Source of the DNA: Acanthamoeba castellanii str. Neff
Taxonomy: Eukaryota > Discosea > Longamoebia > Acanthamoebidae
Reading direction: 5' to 3'
Length of the DNA: 63,222 nt
Assembly: GCF_000313135.1 (NCBI RefSeq)
Contig: NW_004457410.1
Coordinates: 43,667-106,888, forward strand
How positions within the stretch are numbered: position 1 is the stretch's first letter; every line of letters starts with the position of its first letter. Shown piece by piece: positions 44,527-56,800 of the stretch. The translations under genes and the position numbers were made by a program. Under the pieces are notes generated by a model. The model was not told the origin of the DNA. It searched no databases and saw only the letters and a program-made list of their open reading frames with translations.

Positions 44527-45066
44527 ATGATGCACACTACACGGAACGCACGCAAGAAGGAGCTCAAGCAACAGATCAAGAAAAGCAGCGCAGGGGCGAA
44601 GGCCAACACACCAACAACCACACACCTGTCGTGGATGGCCCCCAAGCGCGCACCGGGCGTGACGCAGAAGCTGATGATCAAGCAGGCGGTGCTGATCGAC
44701 GAGCTCCACAAGATCGAAGTGTGCCTCACCCCCACCCACTCGCCGCACGCTTCGACCTCGCTCTACTCGGCCCCGCTGCCCAAGCTCAAGTCGTCGCCGG
44801 AGAGCGCGGCCGAGCTGCTGAAGACGAAGCGCCAGCACAACAGCGACTCCCTCTGGGTTCGCCGGCCGCGACCAGATGTTGCCTCGACCACCACGTCGAA
44901 GAAGATGAACAAGACCACCACGACAACATCATCAAAGACCACGACCACAACTACGACGGCAACGACGGAGAAGCCAAGGTCGCGGTCGAGCAACCCGATC
45001 AAGCGTCTGCTGGTGCGACTGGAGAAGCGATCAGCGGGCCTCAAGACAGTAGCCCGGCCCGAGTAG
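44527..45066 (+). CDS. Small orphan G, MAPKRAPGVT-block protein (179 aa)
   Basis: Unrecognised single-exon gene, ATG 44527 to TAG 45064. Residues near 36-64 carry a conserved block WMAPKRAPGVT, six to seven variable residues, then QAVLIDEL with K-x-E after it. The orphan at 52709-53170 has the same block: 22 of 29 residues identical, with about ten silent codon differences in the alignment. Such change at third positions without change in sequence is the mark of a selected protein. A Thr-rich, Lys-rich linker and a basic helix (SSNPIKRLLVRLEKRSAG) follow. Function unknown; charge suggests nucleic-acid contact at most. Confidence 0.7.
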   Translation: MMHTTRNARKKELKQQIKKSSAGAKANTPTTTHLSWMAPKRAPGVTQKLMIKQAVLIDELHKIEVCLTPTHSPHASTSLYSAPLPKLKSSPESAAELLKTKRQHNSDSLWVRRPRPDVASTTTSKKMNKTTTTTSSKTTTTTTTATTEKPRSRSSNPIKRLLVRLEKRSAGLKTVARPE

Positions 45067-45891
45067 AGAGACATTTTTCACCCAAGAGCGATTTTTATGT
45101 GTCGTTATAGAGATAAATACACAACCATGCTATCCCTCTATCTCTGGTGTTGTTCCGAACCTCTTGGCGCCCACGTAAGTGCCTGTGCTGATTGGTCGTG
45201 TCACTAAAGTTCCACCGAAATGACCAGGAATTCTCGCCAGCACGTGCCATGGCTCTTCTGTCATGTAACCCTTGGCGGGCAATTACCATACTTGGACACA
45301 CCAGTCTATAGCTGAGCCATGAATCTCAGTTTTTGTGCATGCACGCCTGGCGTCGCCTGGTGGTCACGCAAGGACATCCCTGGAATGGTAATGCCCGGCC
45401 TGCACTCCCTTCCTGCACCTCAACCTTGTCAGGAAGCAATAACGTTCAATCCCCACCGCAAAGACACCTCAAGTCTGGAAGGTCAGCTGGCCTACAGTGG
45501 TTCCGCTCGGGGAGGCTTTGAGAAAGGCCTATCCGAGGCAACAAATTAACAAAACGAAACGAAACAAAACAAAAATAGAAAAAACCAAACTATAAGGGAA
45601 AAAAAGGTGGTGGTCGCGTCGTGGGTTGAGTGCGAGGCGTCCTTGATGTTTCGATGAAACCCACCGACTTCAGCACCAGCCTCAAGCAGCCAAAGTCGCT
45701 GCCCGAACCAGTTGTGGCGGCCTTCGTGTTATACGCCACCCATTATGGGACAAAGAAAGAACGAAGCAAGAAGCCTTTTGTTTGAAAGTTCGGCAAGATG
45801 CGATTGTGCTGGTGCGTTGCATTGTTCATAGTTGTTACATTTGATGGTAACTTGAGTTTGAGTTCCTCACTGTTCCACAAGCTGGCGGGCG
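45067..45891. other. Intergenic between orphan G and a convergent coiled-coil gene
   Basis: 825 bases. Apart from a possible 43-codon ORF at 45654-45785, no gene is seen. A GAAACAAAAC-type AT-rich tract lies near 45545-45590. Confidence 0.4.
45654..45785 (+). CDS. Possible 43-aa micro-ORF
   Basis: ATG 45654 opens a reading of 43 residues (MKPTDFSTSLKQPKSLPEPV, then VAAFVLYATHYGTKKERSKK) with a balanced composition and a short hydrophobic centre, ending at TGA 45783. A three-codon ORF starts 8 bases upstream and its stop overlaps the micro-ORF start (ATGA), an arrangement seen in translational control. It may be a real small protein or chance. Confidence 0.25.
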   Translation: MKPTDFSTSLKQPKSLPEPVVAAFVLYATHYGTKKERSKKPFV

Positions 45892-48800
45892 TCAGTGCGC
45901 CTCGCGCGACTCCTTGGCGACGTAGGCCGTGGGCACCTCCTCGCTGCTCTTGCTGCGCAGGTGCTTGAAGATCTTCACCTCGCGCCCTCGGCTCTTGCTC
46001 CACGTCCCCGCGCCCTTCACCAGCTCCTGCAGCGACGTCACCTCATCGCTCCCCGCCGAACCCACCACGCCCGCTGCGTGCTGAATCGGCTCCGGCGCTC
46101 GCTCGCCGCTGCTGTCCAGTCGCCCGCCAGCCCGCGATGATCGCTCGCGCTCGCCCTTCTCCTTACTTACAAACTTGATCGCCGACCCCCTTCTCTTCTT
46201 TTCGCTCTTTCCCTTCTCTTTCTCTTTCTCCTTCTTCTCTTTCTTGTTTTCTTTGGTCGCTCGTCGCGGCGGTTGATGCTGATGTTGGTGTTGGTGTTGA
46301 TCGTCGGACGAGCTGACGCGTCGTAGTTCCAGCTCGCGCTCGCGCTCCTCCTTCATCTTGCGCTTCTCTTCGACCTTCTCGCGGATCATCTCCTTGAGCA
46401 CGTTCTCGCGCGCCTGCACCCGGTCGGCACGCTCGCGCTCGCGTCGAATCTCGTCGCGCAGCTCGCGCTCACGCGCGGCCGCCTTCTCCTCGCGCCCCTT
46501 CAGCTCCTCGACCGCGCGGCGCAGCACCGCCAGCTCCTTGTCGCGCTTGACCAGCGCCTTGCGCAGGCCGTCGGCCTCCATCTTGTCGTAGCGCCGCACC
46601 GCGTCGCGCTCGCGCTCGCGGATCTCCTGCTCGACGTCGGCCGGCACCTCGACCTTGCCGTCCTTGACCTTGTCCCGCATCCACCGCTGGAAGAACACCA
46701 GCTGCGAGTCGCTCAGCGAAATCCGCCGAATCTGCTCTCCGGCCGCCTTCCGCCGACTGGTCCGTCCGGGCGACGTTGAGGTTGCTGCTGACGTGGCACT
46801 ACTACTCGCGCTGCTGACGTCAGCGCCGCCGTTACGCGAGGGCGACGTGGGCGACTGGGCGGCGGGCGGCGGCAGCTTGACCGTGCGCTCCTGCATCTGC
46901 GGGGTGAGTACGATCTTGGGGATGGTCGGGCTGCCGGCCTTGGTCGGCGTGGTCGGTGTCGACGTCGACGGCGTGGGCGACATTCTTGCGGAGGAGGTGG
47001 AGTCGCGCCGATGCGAGAATGTTTCGCCCTCGGTCTCTTCGCCCTCGCTCATCTCGGCGAGCTCGACCACCTCGTCGCCGATGTCGCCCCGTCCGCCGTC
47101 GCCCGGGCGCCGTTGTTCATACGAACTGCTCTCGTCGTCGCTCCACGCTCGCCCGCCGCCGTTCTGTCGACACATCGCCGCCCCTCTAACGTCGCTGCTG
47201 ACGTCATCGCCGCCGCCGCCGCTGCGTGGTCTGGTCGGGTGGCGGCCGCCACTGCCGAGTTTGCTCGACGGCGACGCTTGTCCGCTGTTGTTGGTGCTGT
47301 TGAGGGTGGTGAGCATCTTCTTCTGCTTAAAGATGAGGAAGCCGGCGGGCGAGTTGCGCGGAGAGTTGCGGGGCGAAGCGGCGCGGCGCGGGCTGTTGAC
47401 GGCGTAGGGCAGGGCGCGCGCCCGTTCGGCCTCGAGAAAGGTCTGCCAATCGCGCAGGTCCAAATTCTCCTTTTTCCCGAACACCATCGATGGCGGCCTG
47501 CGTTTCATTCGCGCATGGTCAACACACCATCGCAAACACTGCACACCGCACACACCGCACACACCGCACACGCGCATGACACACACGTACCTGGGCTCGC
47601 GGATCTTCTTCTTCTTCTTGGCGGAGGAGGAGGAGGTGCGGGGAGATCTTCCGCCGCCGGCGCCCTCGCTGCCTTCGCTGTCGTTGCCCTCGCTGCCGAT
47701 CTCGGGCACCTCCATGAGGTCCTCGTCGTCGTCTTCGATGATGACCGACGAGTCGGCCGTGTACTCGTCGTCGACGGACCAGGTCGGCGACGAATCGTCG
47801 AACGAAGATCCGCGCCGGCGGCCGTCGTAGCCGTCGTAGTGGCTGCTTTTGTTGTCTTCTGCTGCTGACGTCATCATCATCATCATCGGCGAGGACGACG
47901 GCGACACCTCCTTCTTGAGCTGGTCCTGTTCCGCTGTCGCATCGGCGTTGTTATTGGGCGCGCCGGCGGAAGAATTTAATGTGGCGGCTGACGAAGTTAA
48001 GGTGGCAATGGTGGATGTCGAAGTTAAGGTGTCGGCTGCGCTGTCGCCTGGTGTTGGTGGGATGGGTGTGGCTGGCGCGGGGCCGGGGACCGGGAGGGTG
48101 ATGGCGGAGGGCGAAGACAACGACAGGGCGCCGTCGGCGTCGCTGGGCAGAGGGAACGCGTCGCGTTCGGGACCGCTGCGGCCCCACTGCTCCATCACCA
48201 CCTGCAGGGACCTGTTCTTCTGCATCTGCATTCGTCGCTTGTCCTCGATCTCCTTTTGCACCTGCACACCCAAGAGATAATAAGTAAATAAAAACTGTTA
48301 TAATCAAATAATTCACTTGATGTTTTGTAAACTATACATATATATATGAAATGTAAATAAAGACAAATGAATTGCGGGTTACCTTGTCGGCGTCCCATTC
48401 CTGGAGGAGCTGGGCGATTTCGTCGGTGTCTTCCTCGCCCAGCTGCTTCGTGAGCACCATCAGCGCCCTGAACAGAAGATGGCGCGTTATTCATATGAAG
48501 ATACATATGCCTCTGTCGACACACACATCACACACCGATAGAGACACGACACACGCACAGACGCACACAAAACGAAACAGAGCACAATGGCGCATTGGGG
48601 GTGAGCGTACTTGAGCTGTTGAGCTTCCTCCTGTCCCACGTGCTTTGTTTGCTTCCATCCCACGTCGTCCACCTTGATTTCGATGGACTTGCCCTGCCCC
48701 AACAACGACAAATAAATAAATAAATAAATAAAGAAAACACGAATTACAGTGTGGTGGAGACAACGCGAGCATGTAACGCGCACCTTCTTCCTGTCGTCCT

Positions 48801-49087
48801 CCTCGAACACGCCTGTGCGCCACGACAAGAAGAAGAATGAGGAAAAAAAATTACAGATGATGAGACCACCAAGAGGAGTCGAGTGGAGGAAACAAAACCA
48901 TACAAAAATCAAAAGAATAAAAGTAGTAGTCTGGAGGTATACCCTTGATGGGATTCCGCTTGCGGAGGCTGGAAAAGCCGTAGCCTATGGAGAGCCGCTT
49001 CTTTATGCTACCTCCCGAGCGCTCCTTCTTCTTGGGCTCCTTGTCAGGTGACTTGTCCTCCCCCACCCCTCCTCCACTCGATTTCAT
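45892..49087 (-). CDS. Large coiled-coil, Ser/Lys-rich protein, unknown
   Basis: ATG 49087 (MKSSGGGVGED) to TGA 45892, with several short introns in the first 1.5 kb. The early exons form a compact basic part (KKRLSIGYGFSSLRKRNPIKG region, then VFEEDDRKKV, KSIEIKVDDVGWKQTKHVGQ, ALMVLTKQLGEEDTDEIAQL). A long disordered segment rich in Ser, Thr, Pro and acidic runs follows. A C-terminal coiled coil begins near WMRDKVKDGKVEVPADVEQE and carries Lys/Glu repeats (KKEKKEKEKEKGK). The protein ends KESREAH. No family is recognised; the shape is that of a scaffold or cytoskeleton-associated protein. Confidence in the gene is good, in function none. Confidence 0.75.
48711..48731. repeat. (AAAT)n tract in an intron
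   Basis: Five AAAT/AAATA units in a short intron of the coiled-coil gene. Confidence 0.8.
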
Positions 49088-49832
49088 TTCACTCCGAAAT
49101 TAGGGCCGCGATTTCTCGAGATTTTGTTGTCTTGTAGATCAATCTCTAGAATGACCTTCAGGCCTGTTCTCGATGAATGAATGAATGTCCTGATGGCCCG
49201 ATTTCGGAACTAATCTTCGTCGATGGTGTGCCTTTTCTCTCTCAGAGCATTGCGCCGCACCCAATCAAAAAGATGAGCTTGTGCACAAGCCAACCTGCTT
49301 CGAAGCTCGAGGTTAGGGCCGAGGTAAAGTGTCGCTTCTCCTTCGTTCTTTTCGGTACCCACGTTACGCTTTCGTTTTCGTTCTCCTTCGTCTTTGTGCG
49401 CCTCACATAATTTGTGGTGGATGAAATCCTGGAGAAATCCGACCTTGTCTTATTTAATTTCAGCCAATCAGCACATACTGGCCAACATTACCCTTTCCTT
49501 TCTTCGACTTCTTCTACTTGCCCGTTCACACAACTGCACCAGTACTTTTCTGTACTGTTGACACTAAAAAACAAAGCCATAAGAAAGGCCTCTGGCTTCT
49601 TGCTTGAGAACCAATCGCAACCAACACATTTTCTCCACCAAAAAAAAATTCCAGATAAGGAAATTACCAAAAGTGGGGTGTACTGTCGTTTCTCGCATCG
49701 TTTCCTCCGTCGTTTCCTTCTCCTTGACAAATAGAAGAAGGTATCAAGAGGGGCTGACTCCATCCTTTCATCCCTCTACTTCGAACCCGTTTCTCCTCGT
49801 CTGCTTGCTGTTCTTCTCAAGTCGTAGGCAGA
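49088..49832. promoter_or_regulatory. Divergent upstream region of coiled-coil gene and repeat membrane protein
   Basis: 745 bases between two start codons pointing apart, thus both promoters. No gene is supported. Pyrimidine runs near 49500 and 49710 resemble leaders. Confidence 0.45.
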
Positions 49833-52520
49833 ATGAAGTCGTTGGCGTCCCTCACTGTGGCGATGTTGGCCCTCGTCGCCCTCATCTTCATCTCCCAATC
49901 ATCTCCCGTCGATGCCTTCACCATCTATCGGATCGGGTCCGACGCCGACTGGCTCATGAGCTCAGATGAGGGAGATGACGATGACGACTTCCACTACGCC
50001 GACAGCGAGTCGGAATACGATGAAGAAGGCATGCCCCAAAATGACGTGGCGGCCTTCGACCAGGACTCGCTCGACGACGCCGAGCTGGTGGTCGACGAAG
50101 ATGAGGTGCTCCCGGCCTGGCGCGGCGTTCCGGCCGAGGGCGTCGAGCTGGCCCAGGAGGTGGTGGTCGAGTCCTACACCTCGTTCGTCATCGACCTCGA
50201 CGATCCGGGCACGCCCCCGATCGACCCCGGCGACCTCAAGCCCGAACAGTTCGGCCCGCCCACCTTCTACCTCGCCAACCGCGGTATGCCCTCAACCTAT
50301 GTGACCAACAACATGTGAGTGTGTGTTTGAGCATGTGGATGTGTGTGTGTGTGCGTGTGTGCGTGTGCGGCGGTGCGTTTGCGTGGGTTGCGCACAGAAA
50401 CGGAGGACGACGTGATGAAGGTGACTGGGCACGGCGATGGCCTCTTTGGCAGTCTGGAGGAGAAGGACCCGGCCGGCAAGTTCTACGTCTTCCGCGTGGA
50501 GTACTACTGCAAGACTGCAGGTCTTTCCCCCCTTCACCACCACCAGTTGACAAATTCCTCACAACTTACGATATGTGCGTGTGCGCTGTGTGCGATGTGT
50601 GCGTGTTGTGTCGTGTGCTGTTGGCCATGAAACGTGAATCAAACAGGCAAGTCGCAGATCACTGTCGAGTACACCTTCTTCAACATGTTGGAGGAGGTCA
50701 AGAACGTGACCTTCACGTGGACGAAGACGTGCGGCAGCGGACAGCGCCAGGGCTTCTTCGTCGATGCCGTGCTGGGCGACGACGACAGTGACAGCTTCCC
50801 CGTTGTAACCGTACGTACTTTATATTTCATTATTGTTTTATCATCTCATTTCTTAATATTGTTCTTTCTTTTTGTCTTCCTACATGCAGGATGGCAAGGT
50901 GGAGGACAAGTGGTTGGCTCCTTTCAACCAGAAGATCCCGTTCGGCGTGCACACTACCACCTTCTACCTTCGCGTACAGCCCCCCCCCAATCTCAGACCA
51001 CCTTGTCCTCCTGGTGCTCACCGCCTTAATCTCTCCGCCAACCCAAAGATGGAACGGGCCGCAGGATCGCAGGACTACGGCGCTCCTGTTATCACCGTGT
51101 CCCATCCCGACATCCTTCAGGTTCGCCATTCCTTCTTCTACCTCGTCCTCTTTTCTTTTTTCTGTTTTTGCAATTTATTTGTATAAATTTATATTGTTGG
51201 CTTACAACATCAGATCCACGGCACCGAGGGGGCCTCGTACGGAAGCATCCTGACCGAGAAGGGAGCCAAGGCCTTGGCCATCACCTACAAGTGCCTGTTG
51301 CTGTCCGAAGAGGTTCGGGGCTCTACTTTCTCACCACTTTGTTTATTTTGTAACATTAACCGGTGTAAAAATGGCTGTGCCAACATTAGGAAGTGATCGT
51401 GAATGTCAAGTACACCATTGGCGCCTACAGCCCCGTGGAGTTCGGGTGGCGCAAGTCGTGCTCGCAAGTGGGCACCCATCAGGGCCTCGTGATCAGCACG
51501 TCGTCCAGCGCGCATGGTGGGGACGTGTACACCAACGGTGCTGTCGTGGTACGCTGTCCAGTCTATTCTGTATACATTGATCGATATTTTTATTTCTATA
51601 TAAATTCTAGTAATGTGTGTGCCATGTGTTGGTCTGACTCAACATATGATCCGTGTGTGCAGCCGGAGTGGACGACTGCATTGCACTCACACACGGTGAG
51701 CCAGAACACAACCACTTCGATGTTCTACTTCAGCGCCCAGACCTTCACCCCGTTCACCTCTCCTCGCCTCACGGTACAATGAGACTCATGCCTTCTCCCA
51801 TTGGACACCATTTTAAATTGGTTTGAAACCTGATTCGTTCCACTGCAACCAATCCACGTTCGACACCCAGATCCAACCGAGCACTATCCTGCGTGCCCGA
51901 TTGGTCGGGCCTCAGGGCACCGTGGACAGCCGATCCGAGATCTGGGTCGATTCTTCTCCCACCCCGCTGAGGTACCTCCCTCTTGTAAACTTGGTCTCAT
52001 GGCAACCACACAGTTGTACCTGGTATGTAAAACTAATATTAACTCTTTTCCCAATTAATTGCCAGGGTCGAGTACAAGTGCCTGCAGCGCGGCAATGCCG
52101 TGGTGCGGTTGTCCATGGTGGCCACCGATCTGCACGACACCATCGAGTTCGCCTGGACCAAGGAGTGTGGTATGATACTCCATTCTTTTTCTTTTGTCTC
52201 ATGATGATCATAACATATACTCACATATGTGCCACATTGGAACCCACTATAACCGCAAGCCACGCCGCCTCGCCCGTCGAAGAGGCCCGCAGCTATCTAT
52301 CTGACCGCCAACCGAGCCATGCTGATTTTGTACTCCCCCCCACACGAAAAGCAAGCAATCTCCGTCTAACGCTCCGTTCGGTTCTGTTGGGCGCAGCACG
52401 TTGGCGGTGGTGATCGTGGGCGGAATGCTGGTGTGGGGGTACCAGGCGAGACGCAAGCGACAGGTGGAGGTGGACCTGGCCCGCAGGAAGGCGGTCGAGG
52501 AGGACCAGTACCCCTTCTGA
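49833..52520 (+). CDS. Type I membrane protein with three Cys-Trp repeats, unknown
   Basis: ATG 49833 opens a signal peptide (MKSLASLTVAMLALVALIFI, cut near SSPVDA). An acidic segment follows (DEGDDDDDFHY). Three repeated units of a beta-rich domain come next. Each has a Y-x-C strand (VEYYCK, ITYKCL, VEYKCL) and then a second strand pair ending in a Trp-x-Lys-x-Cys signature (FTWTKTC, FGWRKSC, FAWTKEC). In units 1 and 2 an intron falls after the Y-x-C strand. A single C-terminal transmembrane helix follows (LAVVIVGGMLVWGYQARRKR). A short cytosolic tail with Arg-Arg-Lys ends EEDQYPF at TGA 52518. Extracellular; possibly a receptor or adhesin. No family name is given, because I recognise none. 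Confidence 0.72.
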
Positions 52521-52708
52521 TCTCTCTTCCCCTCATTCTCTCACTCCTTCCTTCCCCTTTTCTCTCCATACATTCCCAACATTCCTTTCTACAAATTATG
52601 AACACAGTTTCCTCTACCACTGTTTCCTCAAAGGGCTACAGGCTAAAGAGGCGGCTATTTTTCTTTCCTACTTTTGTACATTCTTTGATCAAAAAGGCGA
52701 CTCTTCTC

Positions 52709-53170
52709 CTAGAGTTGTTGAGCAAGGCACTTCTGAAAGCTCTTCCGTCGTGGCCGCAGGCCGAGCACCACCCTAAGGGCCTCGACTGGTCGCAGCTTCC
52801 GCTTCTTGTCCTCCTCCTCCTCCTCCACGTAGCTCGTGCGGCCGACTGCCGGGCTGACTACGCATGGCGCCCGTCTGGGTGGTTGTCGCTCCTGCTGCTC
52901 CGCAGGGTTGCTGTGCCATCGGCGCTGCTGGGCGTGGTGGGGCGTCAACGGCGGTTTCGAGCAGCGCGCGCTGGTCGCCGGCGGGGCCGAGAGGTATGAG
53001 GCCGTGGCGGTGGTGTGCGGGGCGGGCGACCACTCGAGCTTGCGCAGTTCGTCTATCAGCACGGCCTGTCTGATCTTCACATTCTCCGTAACGCCCGGTG
53101 CTCGTTTCGGCGCCATCCACCCTTGTGTGCTGTCCGCTCTTGGCGCTGCGTTCTTTTCTCGAATCCACAT
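52709..53170 (-). CDS. Small orphan H, MAPKRAPGVT-block protein (153 aa)
   Basis: Unrecognised single-exon gene, ATG 53170 to TAG 52709. It carries the block WMAPKRAPGVT, then ENVKIRQAVLIDELRKLEW, shared with orphan G at 44527-45066. Downstream, SAPPATSARCSKPPL and HAQQRRWHSN loosely align with SAPLPKLKSSPESA and KRQHNSDSLW in G. The C-terminus ends in a basic helix (RPVEALRVVLGLRPRRK). It is a homologous gene on the opposite strand, 8 kb away. Function unknown. Confidence 0.65.
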   Translation of the reverse strand: MWIREKNAAPRADSTQGWMAPKRAPGVTENVKIRQAVLIDELRKLEWSPAPHTTATASYLSAPPATSARCSKPPLTPHHAQQRRWHSNPAEQQERQPPRRAPCVVSPAVGRTSYVEEEEEDKKRKLRPVEALRVVLGLRPRRKSFQKCLAQQL

Positions 53171-53831
53171 CGTCTCGCAATGTGTGTCGTCTAGTGTAGG
53201 CGTAGTGTGCGCGTGACCGATCAGTAATGTGAACTGCACTCGCAGGGAGCGCAAGTTGTGGTGGCGGCCCCTCCGCGGAGGCACCGCGTCGACCCAGGTC
53301 AGCTGTAGATCTGGCCTGACCGGTTGTCATGAGAGCTCTCGGTAGGCAGATTTATCGGGCCTTGCCGTGTTTTTGGCAAGAGGAGGCCTGGACCGTAAAG
53401 GGTGAACTACGTTTCTTTTGCAGCAGTGGCCCAATGAGGACGAAGGGGCTGGTGCGAGATGAGAACCTCCAGGCGAGATCTCCTGGCAATCTCCCAGACG
53501 TGGTCGGAGTTGATGGCTTGGGGTTCACCATGCCATCCGGTGGGAGTATCTTATCGTTGTGCACCTAATGGCAATAGGATAAAGTTCAATCCCGGTAATT
53601 TCTTCTACGTGAACCAAGTTTAACTAGGTGGAGCCAATAGTATTTGTGCCAAATGCCCTAGGCAAACTTCAGGGGAGCAAGTCTGACAAGACATTCCCAG
53701 TTCTGTGAGGCATGCCAACAGCATTCCTGTAAACTTCTCAGTGGCCTGACGCCTATCAAGCTCATGCCTCCAGACAGGCCGACACCAGCACGGTGCTCAA
53801 CCGACAGTGTGTCGGATGGAATGTGACGTAT
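53171..53831. other. Intergenic between orphan H and PLAA-like gene
   Basis: 661 bases; no gene supported. A tRNA-like GTTCAATCCC near 53585 has no cloverleaf around it. Confidence 0.4.
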
Positions 53832-56800
53832 TTAGCTGGAACAATGTGCTCTCACATCCTGCAGGCAGGTGGAGAGCTCGGCGGCGGCGGCGCGCGACTT
53901 GAGAGCTTGGCCGGTGGTCGCAGCGGAGGCGAGTCGGTGGAGGCTGGCGGGGATGTCGAGGTCCTTGGCCAGGCCCGCCGTGGCGGCGTCGCTGGTGACG
54001 AGGGTGCCCAGCGTGACCAGCACCCGATACAGCACCTCCTCGTCCTCGGCCTCAGCGCCCAACATCTCGGCAATGATCGACACGGCCTGCAGCTTGACGT
54101 CGGCCGCATTGCCCTGAGGCTGGCCCAGCAGGTGCACCGCAAAGCTGTGGGAGATCATCATTCATCATTCATCAAGGTTAGTCATTGGCAATACACTGGC
54201 AAAAAAGTTGGACTGCGTACTTGAGGAGGAGCGTGATGAGGGACAGGCGCACGTTCTTGTTGGCCGAACGCGCGGTGTCGGCCGCAGCTTCGAGCAGGAC
54301 CTCTGCCCGACCGACGACCAAAGTTCGCGTGTTCTGCATATTGGGGGGGGGGGCACGGAAATTGGAGTCCATCTGCGCGCGCATGGTACTAGCGAGGGGG
54401 GGGGCGTACGGTGAAGTGAAAGAGGTTGGCGAGCACGCGGAGGGCGAGCATTTGGTTGGGCACCACGGCGGTGTCCTTGAGGCTCTCCAGGAGGACCCCC
54501 TCGAGCACATTCCACACCGCGGGCTGGGCAAAGTAGGCCGCACCGCTCTGATGAACCGCCATGCTCCTCACCAAGTCCAGCACTGAGCGTCGCGTATGCG
54601 GCGGCGGCGGTGGTTCGTGTGGCGGCATGAGACACACATTCGGCGCAAGCTTGAGGAAAGAGGTGACGGCGGTACCGGGGAAGCGCATGGGCGCGGGCCA
54701 GGTGAGCAGCTTACTCACCACGCGGAGTTCGTCGGAGGCGAAGGTGGTGGCGTGGTAGCGCGAGGTGTCCTTGAGCGTGCGGATCAACGAATCCACCAGC
54801 CCCGCGTCCCTCCCATCGGCCGACAGGGCCTTGCCCGCCTGATCGCTCTGCTCCAAAAGAAAGAAGAAGAAAAAGAACGAAGGTGAGTTCACATGACACA
54901 AGTAGTAGTTGTAGTGGTGGAGATCCATACGCCGGAGGAGGCGAGTTGGGCGGAGAACTCGTTGAGCTTCTTGGAAATGCCGTCGAAGTTGGACTGGTCG
55001 AAGTACACCATGGCGCGCTGCAGATACAATCCAGCGAGTGAGCACTCGACTCGACCCAAGACGACACTACGTACGCGCGCACAGGCGGTGGGTGAGGGAA
55101 GGGTACGTTGGGGAAGTGGACGTAGGGCGAAGGCGCGGTCGAGCTGCCGTTCGTGGTCGAGAGTGTGGTGGGCGCGGGAGGCGCGGGCGCCGGGGCGGAT
55201 GAGCTGCGGTAGCTCGAAGCACCCGTGAACGGATCGAGTCCGGCGCCGCTCTGGGTCGACGTCGAGCTGCCCGGCACGTACCGGTTGCCCCCTGTCCGTC
55301 AAACATAACACAACACGCCACAAACCCTTATTAGGTTTTGTCACCGCACGCACCGCACGCACACGCAGGAGGGGTAGACTAGTACCGGTGAACGGGTCCT
55401 GGTAGGTGGGTCCCGCGGAGCCCTGTCCGAGAGTGACCGGGGTCGAGTTGGTGATGATGAAGTTGGCCACCTGGTCCAGGTAGTCCTGTGGCAGCTCCTC
55501 GCGCCACAGGAACTGCTGCGCCGCCGTCCATGGGTTATCTGCGTAATTTTTAAGTGTAAAGAAATACGGTATTAATTATAAAAGAAGAAAGAAATGAAGA
55601 TCAGGAGAAATGTGACGAACGCACCGGTGGCGTTGTAGCCCAGCTTGCGAGCCGGCAGGCCGTCCCCGAGATCGACGTCGAACACGTAGTCGTACTCGCG
55701 GCCGTCCTGGAGGGACTTGGCGGGGGTGCTCGCGGCGTCGACGACCTCGCCGAACTTGGTCCACTGCGACTGGGCCGAGTCCCACAAGTAGACCTCGACC
55801 GTGTTCCCGTTCCGCACCATCAGCCGGTCGCCCTCGGTGCGCCCCGGCGTCTCCAGGGCCTCTCGTCCGGGCAACTTCTCCACATTCAGATCGCCGATCG
55901 ATCCCCTTTTTGAATAGGTCAAGTAAGACCTGTGAGACGACACGCAGCACACACACACGACACGCGCGCGACACACAACGCACGGCACATAGGAAAAGGG
56001 TGCGTACTTAGCGATGGGCACGTTGGTGACCTTGGCCTGATAGGCGGCGAGCTGATCGGCGGGGAGGGCGGCCTCGGGTCGGGCAGACCACACGCGGGCG
56101 ATGCCGTCAGCACAGCCCGTCACGACGTCTCCATTCTCCAGCCCGGCCACCGACCAGACCGTCGTCGGGTGCTGCAACGTCTGTACGCACTTGCCCTCTG
56201 GCCAAATGAAAAAATAAATGTATAAATAAATGAATAAATAAGTTGGGTGTGTTTTGAGCAGTCGGCAGCGACAAAGACAAAGAGACGCGTACGGTGCCAG
56301 AGCTTGACGGTGTGATCCTCGCTGGCCGAGGCGATGAGGTTGGTTCCGGGCACCGCCGCCACGGCGAACACGAAGGACGCGTGTCCGTAGTATTCGCCCA
56401 CGCACTCGCCGCTCAGCGTCCACACTCGCAACGACCTGGCCCAGCCACCAATTCGCTCAGTCTCAAGAATCGCGTAGGAGGAGAAGGAAGAGGAGAGGTG
56501 TTCGCAGTCGTTACCCATCGTTGGAACCGGAGAGGAAGCCGACGCCCTCGATGGCCTGCAGGGCTCGGACGGCGTCGGAGTGACCCTCGTAGGTGTGAAT
56601 GCATTTGCCGTCGCGCCACAGCTTGATGGTTTTATCGGCCGACGCTGTGATGAGGCCACCATAACAGTGTTAGCACGGGAACGAAGACGCGAGCAGATGT
56701 GGCTGCTGGGACACGCATGCAATTTCGTTACCAGTGAGTACGTCGGTGGCAGAGAGGGCGAGCACGGCCCACACAGCCTGGGTGTGTCCGCGCAGCTCGT

